A DNA stretch of 20,236 bases, from NCBI GenBank assembly GCA_024697655.1, contig JAILFI010000199.1:1-20236 (forward strand), written 5' to 3'. This document shows positions 15,411 to 20,236 of the stretch, piece by piece. The notes under the pieces were generated by a model, which ran no database searches, had not been told where the DNA came from, and was given only the letters and a program-made list of their open reading frames with translations. Positions within the stretch are counted from its first letter, which is position 1, and every line of letters starts with the position of its first letter. Origin of the DNA: Clostridiales bacterium. Lineage in GTDB: Bacteria; Bacillota_A; Clostridia; Peptostreptococcales; Anaerovoracaceae. The translations under genes and the position numbers were made by a program.

Positions 15411-16649
15411 TTACCAGCTGCGGATCTTGTTCAGATCCCTTTCTTCCGCGCTGTGATGGATCAGCGGTTCCCGGTGTGGTGCCGGGGCTGCTGAAGGTGT
15501 CTTTTTATCTTCCTCCGTCCTGATCTGACGCGAGATGTTGAGAAGTATCCCCATACTTCCCATAAACAGCCACAATGCGTTGCCGCCGTAGCTGACAAAA
15601 GGCAGTGTGATACCGGTCGGCGGCATGCTGCTCGTGACGACAGCCACATTCAGGAGGACCTGGATGCCGATCATCATAACGATGCCGCTGCCCAGGAGCA
15701 TGCCGAACCTGTCCGGTGCCTGCAGGACGACCCTGATCCCCCTGTAGATAAGGAGCAGGTATACCAGCATCAGGATCAATACGCCGATGTATCCCAGTTC
15801 CTCGCCGATGATCGCGAGGATGAAGTCATTCTGCGGTTCGGGGAGGTACAGGTTTTTCTGGATGCTGTGACCGAGCCCGAGTCCGCGCAGGCCGCCGGAT
15901 CCCAGTGCCAGCAGACCCTGACAGACCTGGTAGCCGTCACCGAGCGGATCCGCGAACGGATCGAGAAAACTGACGAATCGCTGCATCCGGTAACCGCCGC
16001 CCTTGATGATCAGCGCCAGGACGCCGGTCACCCCCATGATCGCCAGCGCCGCCACGTACCGGAGGTGAAGCCCCGCCACAAACATCATCGAGAAGACGAT
16101 GGCGACAACGGTGATCGCAGTCGACATATTGGGCTGTTTCATGATCAGCAGTGCGCAGACCCCCGCCAGACCGAGCAGCGGCAGGATCCCACGCGTCAGA
16201 CTATTGACCCGCGACGTTTCCCGGCACAGCAGCCAGGCTGTGAACATGATGATGCAGATCTTGCAGATCTCGCCCGGCATGATCGTGATCGGACCGACCA
16301 TGATCCACCGCTGGGCGTTGTTGATCGTTGTCCCGATGAACAGCACCGCGACGAGGAGCATGACGCTGCCTGCCATCACCCATGGCGCCCACTTTTTGTA
16401 AACGTGGTAATCCAGCACCGTGGTGACGATCATGATGAAAAAGCCGGTCCCTGCCCAGAACAGATCTTTGATCAGGAAATTGTAGGGGTTGCCCACTTTA
16501 TCGATAGACCAGTAGTAACTGGCGGAGAAGACCATGATCACGCCAAAGATCACCAGTGCGCATGTGAGCGCCACCAGTGAGAAGTCCGCGGACTTCATCC
16601 TCTTTTTCCGTTTGGTCGTCTTTTTTACCTTTCCCGCCGTTGCTTCCAT
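15411..16649 (-). CDS. ftsW: FtsW/SpoVE-type SEDS peptidoglycan polymerase
   Basis: A 412-residue SEDS-family membrane protein with a basic cytoplasmic N-terminus (KVKKTTKRKKRMK, 7-19) and about ten membrane helices. Family members polymerise lipid II into glycan strands together with a class B penicillin-binding protein. Signature stretches are present: KQPNMSTAI (171-179), GGGYRMQRFVSFLDPFADP (217-235), and the large outer loop ending PEPQNDFILAIIGEELG (270-286), where D275 corresponds to the essential SEDS aspartate. The position between murD and murG marks it as the division-type protein (FtsW, or SpoVE in spore formers) rather than RodA. Whether it serves sporulation cannot be told from this window. 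The ribosome site (AGGA, 8 bases before the ATG) is moderate. murD ends 20 bases upstream. Confidence 0.93.
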   Translation of the reverse strand: MEATAGKVKKTTKRKKRMKSADFSLVALTCALVIFGVIMVFSASYYWSIDKVGNPYNFLIKDLFWAGTGFFIMIVTTVLDYHVYKKWAPWVMAGSVMLLVAVLFIGTTINNAQRWIMVGPITIMPGEICKICIIMFTAWLLCRETSRVNSLTRGILPLLGLAGVCALLIMKQPNMSTAITVVAIVFSMMFVAGLHLRYVAALAIMGVTGVLALIIKGGGYRMQRFVSFLDPFADPLGDGYQVCQGLLALGSGGLRGLGLGHSIQKNLYLPEPQNDFILAIIGEELGYIGVLILMLVYLLLIYRGIRVVLQAPDRFGMLLGSGIVMMIGIQVLLNVAVVTSSMPPTGITLPFVSYGGNALWLFMGSMGILLNISRQIRTEEDKKTPSAAPAPHREPLIHHSAEERDLNKIRSW

Positions 16650-16669
16650 TGACCGTGTCCTGTGCTGTC

Positions 16670-18061
16670 CTATTCAGCCGTATCCTTCTTGTCCTCTTCG
16701 TCCTGCAGCGCCGCGACGCAGGCTTTGAAATGCCGGCCGCGTTCTTCATAACTCTTGTACATATCCCAGCTCGCACAGGCAGGAGACAGCAGGACATTGT
16801 CTCCGGGTTTCGCGACGCGCGCCGCTTCCGCGACCGCCTGTTCCATGTTCTCCACCAGGATCGTATTGGTAAATCCCTGTTCTTCCGCCTGCCCCTTGAT
16901 CTTGACCGCCGTGCTGCCGATCAGCACCGCATAGTAGACCTTGCCGGCGAAAGCGCTGATGAATTCCGCATAGTCAGCGCCTTTATCGTACCCGCCCGCG
17001 ATGATGACAGTCTCTCCCTTCATCGCTTCGATCGCTTTGATCGCCGCGTCCGGATTGGTGCCCTTGCTGTCATTGAAATAACGGACCCCCTTGATCGTGC
17101 CGCAGGGTTCGATGCGGTGCTCGACACCGCCGAAACTGCGCATCGCGTCGCCGATCACTGCCGGATCGATCCCCGCGAAATAGGTGATCGCCGCTGCCGC
17201 CAGCGCGTTTTCAAGGTTGTGGGTCCCCGGGATCTGAAGCTCATCGACACCGCAGATATCGTGGTCGTGTTCCTCGCTGTCGATGACGACGATCCTGTCG
17301 TTCTTTACGCAGGCACCGAACTTCATCTCCTCAAGCCGGCTGAACGGGACGACGGTCGCGTCCGTACGCGTGGACTCGCGCAGCGCGACCTTATCGTCGA
17401 AGTTGACGACCGCATAGCAGCTGCGGTCCTGGTTTTCAAAGATCCGTCCTTTGACGGAAGCGTAGTTTTCAAACGTCTTGTGACGGTCCAGATGATCCGG
17501 CGTCACATTGAGAAGCGCCCCGACGAGCGGTTTGAAGTCGCGGATCGTCTCCAGCTGGAAACTGCTCACCTCCGTAACGAACCACGTGCCTTCTTCCGCG
17601 CCGGCGGTCTCTTCGATCGCCGGAAGACCGATGTTCCCGACAACGCGGGTCGTCTTGCCGGCGGCTTTCACGATCTCACCGACCAGGCTGGTCGTGGTGG
17701 TCTTGCCGTTCGTACCGGTGATGCCGAGGAACACGCTGCCCGGGGCTGCCAGCCTGTAGGCAAGTTCCATCTCCCCGACGATCTCGATCCCCTTCTGCTG
17801 CGCTTCTTCGACGAAAGGCAGCGAGGTCGGGACGCCCGGCGACAGGACCAGCATCTCTGTCCCTTCCAGGGACGGGACGCAGCCGAACTCCGCGGCGATC
17901 TCCTCCTTTTCCAGATACTGCAGCCAGTCCTGGTCGATCATCTCCGCAGTCTTGCTGTCGTTCGCTGTCACAGCGGCACCCAGCTGGTGAAGGACGCGCA
18001 CAGCGGCCATGCCGGATCTGCCCATGCCGACAACGGTTATTTTCTTATCTTTGAACTCCAT
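16670..18061 (-). CDS. murD: UDP-MurNAc-L-Ala--D-Glu ligase MurD
   Basis: A 463-residue cytoplasmic Mur ligase that adds D-glutamate to UDP-MurNAc-L-alanine using ATP. The N-terminal Rossmann-like domain opens ITVVGMGRSGMAAVRVL (8-24) and contains LSPGVP (73-78). The central domain has the ATP loop GITGTNGKTT (113-122), and later NVTPDHLDRH and PGTHNLENALAA, all typical of the family. The C-terminal domain contains YFNDSKGTNPDA. The start at 18061 fits family length and has AAAGG 9 bases upstream; an upstream in-frame start at 18121 would overlap mraY. It lies 46 bases after mraY and 20 bases before ftsW in the same direction. Confidence 0.96.
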   Translation of the reverse strand: MEFKDKKITVVGMGRSGMAAVRVLHQLGAAVTANDSKTAEMIDQDWLQYLEKEEIAAEFGCVPSLEGTEMLVLSPGVPTSLPFVEEAQQKGIEIVGEMELAYRLAAPGSVFLGITGTNGKTTTTSLVGEIVKAAGKTTRVVGNIGLPAIEETAGAEEGTWFVTEVSSFQLETIRDFKPLVGALLNVTPDHLDRHKTFENYASVKGRIFENQDRSCYAVVNFDDKVALRESTRTDATVVPFSRLEEMKFGACVKNDRIVVIDSEEHDHDICGVDELQIPGTHNLENALAAAAITYFAGIDPAVIGDAMRSFGGVEHRIEPCGTIKGVRYFNDSKGTNPDAAIKAIEAMKGETVIIAGGYDKGADYAEFISAFAGKVYYAVLIGSTAVKIKGQAEEQGFTNTILVENMEQAVAEAARVAKPGDNVLLSPACASWDMYKSYEERGRHFKACVAALQDEEDKKDTAE

Positions 18062-18107
18062 ACGATCTGCCTTTCTTTGCTTTCTTCGCGTCGTGCCGCA
18101 CGCCGCG

Positions 18108-19076
18108 TCAGATACCGGCAAAGTATCCGATGAGGCAGAAGAGCAGCGTCAGCGCCCAGAACATCAGCGCCACTTTCGTTTCCTTCATGCCGCCGAGTTC
18201 AAAATGATGATGCAGAGGCGCCATCCGGAAAAACCGTTTGCCCCCTGTCTTTTTAAAGTATACCACCTGGATGATGACGGAAAGCGCTTCCGCCACATAG
18301 ATCAGCCCCATCAGGGGCAGGAACAGCTCCATGCCCATTGCGACAGCCGCCATCGTGACCGCCCCGCCCAGCGCAAGGGACCCTGTATCCCCCATGAACA
18401 CTTTCGCGGGGTGGTGGTTCCACACGAGGAAGCCCAGGCACGCCCCGAGGATCGCCGCGCAGAAACCGGTCGAGCCGGCCGCACCGGCTTTGACCGCTAC
18501 CAGCATCAGGAAGAAACTGACGACCGCCGTCGTACCGGATGCAAGACCATCGAGGCCGTCGGTCAGATTGACTGCATTGACCATAGCGAGGATGGTGAAC
18601 ACGATGAACGGCACGTACCAGATACCGAGATCCACCGTGACTTTGAAGAACGGAATGTACATATCCGTGCCAAACCCGGAAACATACGCGATATAGACCG
18701 CGATGGCCAGCGCTCCGATGAACTGGAACGCGAATTTGGGTTTGACCTTCAGTCCTTCGTTCTCTTTCTTGATGATCTTCAGGTAGTCATCCAGAAACCC
18801 GACTGCCGCAAAGATCAGCATGCCGATGTCCATGATGATCATGGCATGCCCGAAAAACCCTCCGAACGCGCTGCCGGCGAGGATCGCCGCCACGATCGCG
18901 ATGCCGCCCATGGACGGTGTTCCCTGTTTGGAAAGATGCGCCTGCGGGCCGTCTTCCCGGATATTCTGCCCCGCCCACTTGCGCAGGTAAGGGATCAGGA
19001 TGCGCGTCAGGACCGCCGATACCACGAACGCGACCGCAATAACACACAGAATGGATACCCATGTTTTATCCGCCAT
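18108..19076 (-). CDS. mraY: MraY, phospho-MurNAc-pentapeptide translocase
   Basis: A 322-residue polytopic membrane enzyme that transfers phospho-MurNAc-pentapeptide to undecaprenyl phosphate, giving lipid I. The catalytic and magnesium-binding motifs are intact: FLDDYLK (94-100, D96 and D97), NAVNLTDGLDGLA (167-179), FMGDTGSLALGG (227-238, D230) and PLHHHFE (287-293). About ten membrane helices are evident and the length is standard. AAGGAG lies 10 bases before the ATG, inside the last codons of murF, which stops only 2 bases before this start, so the two genes are translationally coupled. Its product is the substrate of MurG two genes downstream. Confidence 0.97.
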   Translation of the reverse strand: MADKTWVSILCVIAVAFVVSAVLTRILIPYLRKWAGQNIREDGPQAHLSKQGTPSMGGIAIVAAILAGSAFGGFFGHAMIIMDIGMLIFAAVGFLDDYLKIIKKENEGLKVKPKFAFQFIGALAIAVYIAYVSGFGTDMYIPFFKVTVDLGIWYVPFIVFTILAMVNAVNLTDGLDGLASGTTAVVSFFLMLVAVKAGAAGSTGFCAAILGACLGFLVWNHHPAKVFMGDTGSLALGGAVTMAAVAMGMELFLPLMGLIYVAEALSVIIQVVYFKKTGGKRFFRMAPLHHHFELGGMKETKVALMFWALTLLFCLIGYFAGI

Positions 19077-19078
19077 AA

Positions 19079-20236
19079 CTATCTCGCTCCTTTTTGTTCA
19101 GCACGTGCGCGGATGTCCGCCAGGACCGTATCCGCCCGCATCCCGTGCGACGCCTTGAAAAGGATCACGTCACCCGGCCGGACTGTCCGGAAAAGCGCTT
19201 CCGCCAATGCGTCCTTTTCGTCGAAATGCAGGTCTTCCCGCCCCGCCCCGCGCGCCGTATGCGCAGAGAGCGGACCGAATGTGAAGAGTCCGTCGATCCC
19301 CTTCTCTTTTACATAAACCCCAATATTGTAATGTTCTTCCTCTTCGCCTGCGCCGAGCTCCAGCATGTCGCCGAGCACCGCATATCTGCGGCCTTCCCTG
19401 TAGGCGGCCAGTACATCGATGGCCGCACGCACGGAATCGGGGCTGGCATTATAAGTATCGTCGATCAGTTTGAGTCCGCCCGCCGTCAGTACAGTCAGCC
19501 GGCCGCCGGTCAGGATGAGCCCCTCCAGGGCTTTGACCGCCTCCTCGAGCGGAATGCCGAACGCAAGCCCCGCACCGGCTGCCAGCGCCGCATTAAGGGC
19601 ATTGTGTCTGCCCGGAACAGGCAGGCTGCACCGCACGCGTTTTTCAGAGCGGACCGCCGCGTCGCCGGACGCAGGCGCGCAAGCTGTCTGGACCAGATCA
19701 AAACGGATCCCGCTGATCCCGTCTTCTTCAATGTTTTCGATACGCAGCGCGCAGTCACTGTCCATACCGGTGACCGCCAGCTGAAAGCGGTCCGTCCCGT
19801 AGTCCGCGCCGATCCGCTGCGCATTGAGATAGTCACTGCTCCGGCTGACGAGCAGCGTCTGGCTGCCTGTCATGGCCGAAGTGATCTCCATCTTCGCCTT
19901 GAAGATCCCGTCGCGGGATCCCAGGTTTTCCATATGCGAGATGCCGATATTGGTGATCAGCGCCGCATCCGGCGGTGCGATCGAAACCAGCCGCTCGATC
20001 TCTCCGAAGTGATCCATCCCCATCTCGAGCACGCCCACTTCCGTGTCTTCTTCAAATCCAAGCACCGTCAGGCTCAGTCCGATCGGGGTGTTGAAATTCC
20101 CTTTTGTCACACCTGTCCGGTAACGCGCCGCCATCACACAGGCGGTCATGTCCCGCGTGGAGGTCTTTCCGGTGCTGCCGGTAACACCCACGATGCGGCA
20201 GCCGATCTTCGCCAGCGTGTACCTGGCCAGATCCAC
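19079..20236 (-). CDS. murF: MurF, D-Ala-D-Ala-adding ligase (5' end outside window)
   Basis: The 385 visible residues are the central and C-terminal parts of the Mur ligase that joins D-Ala-D-Ala to UDP-MurNAc-tripeptide. The ATP loop GVTGSTGKTS lies at visible residues 17-26. NIGISHMENLGS and PGRHNALNAALAAGAGLAFGIP follow in the central domain, and DDTYNASPDSVRAAIDVLA marks the C-terminal domain that defines MurF rather than MurC, MurD or MurE. The reading frame stays open to base 20236. The GTG at that edge is not a real start: about 100 residues of the UDP-substrate domain are missing. The stop codon overlaps the mraY ribosome-site region. This is the most upstream visible gene of the cluster. 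Confidence 0.95.
   Translation of the reverse strand: MDLARYTLAKIGCRIVGVTGSTGKTSTRDMTACVMAARYRTGVTKGNFNTPIGLSLTVLGFEEDTEVGVLEMGMDHFGEIERLVSIAPPDAALITNIGISHMENLGSRDGIFKAKMEITSAMTGSQTLLVSRSSDYLNAQRIGADYGTDRFQLAVTGMDSDCALRIENIEEDGISGIRFDLVQTACAPASGDAAVRSEKRVRCSLPVPGRHNALNAALAAGAGLAFGIPLEEAVKALEGLILTGGRLTVLTAGGLKLIDDTYNASPDSVRAAIDVLAAYREGRRYAVLGDMLELGAGEEEEHYNIGVYVKEKGIDGLFTFGPLSAHTARGAGREDLHFDEKDALAEALFRTVRPGDVILFKASHGMRADTVLADIRARAEQKGAR

Noticed and set aside
13847..19316. Long plus-strand open frames at 13847-15523, 16577-18133 and 18009-19316
   Set aside because: All are antisense to intact dcw genes and arise from codon bias.

Overview
This window reads as ordinary core-genome sequence from a fairly GC-rich member of the Bacillota, most likely a clostridial-type anaerobe. 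The evidence is the gene order (murF-mraY-murD-ftsW-murG-ftsQ/divIB-ftsZ without ftsA, and a TrmH-type methyltransferase followed by pheS-pheT-zapA and then mutS2), strong AGGAGG-type ribosome binding sites, and short Rho-independent terminators. All recognisable genes lie on the minus strand, so transcription runs from high to low coordinates. The genus cannot be named from the sequence alone.

Layout in transcription order. 20236-13136 is the downstream half of a division/cell-wall (dcw) cluster: murF (5' end outside the window), mraY, murD, ftsW, murG and ftsQ/divIB. These genes are 2-46 bases apart and make and polymerise lipid II. 12956-11835 is ftsZ, with its own promoter overlapping an inverted repeat and a Rho-independent terminator behind it. 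11739-7453 is a TrmH/SpoU RNA methyltransferase tightly coupled to pheS and pheT. 7297-6722 is a zapA-like division gene. 6309-3871 is mutS2. 3717-2578 is an aldo/keto reductase with a C-terminal two-cluster ferredoxin domain. 2393-1287 is a single membrane acyltransferase gene between two terminators. 1146-1 is a DUF523 (TudS-like) gene followed 27 bases later by argS, which runs off the left edge.

The genes cover peptidoglycan precursor synthesis and septum formation, Phe and Arg tRNA charging, and nucleic-acid maintenance. I found no defence locus, prophage, insertion sequence with a transposase, CRISPR array, rRNA or tRNA, and no new protein system.

The part least explained by ordinary annotation is the non-coding DNA on both sides of mutS2. 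Two related palindromic elements (3751-3828 and 6625-6703) bracket the gene in opposite orientation and share an exact 12-base block. The 412-base zapA-mutS2 gap also holds three further palindromes or inverted repeats and is bounded by 14-base direct repeats differing at one base, as if something had been inserted into a former zapA-mutS2 operon. A second oddity is that 9 of the 15 visible stop codons are TAG, normally the rarest bacterial stop.
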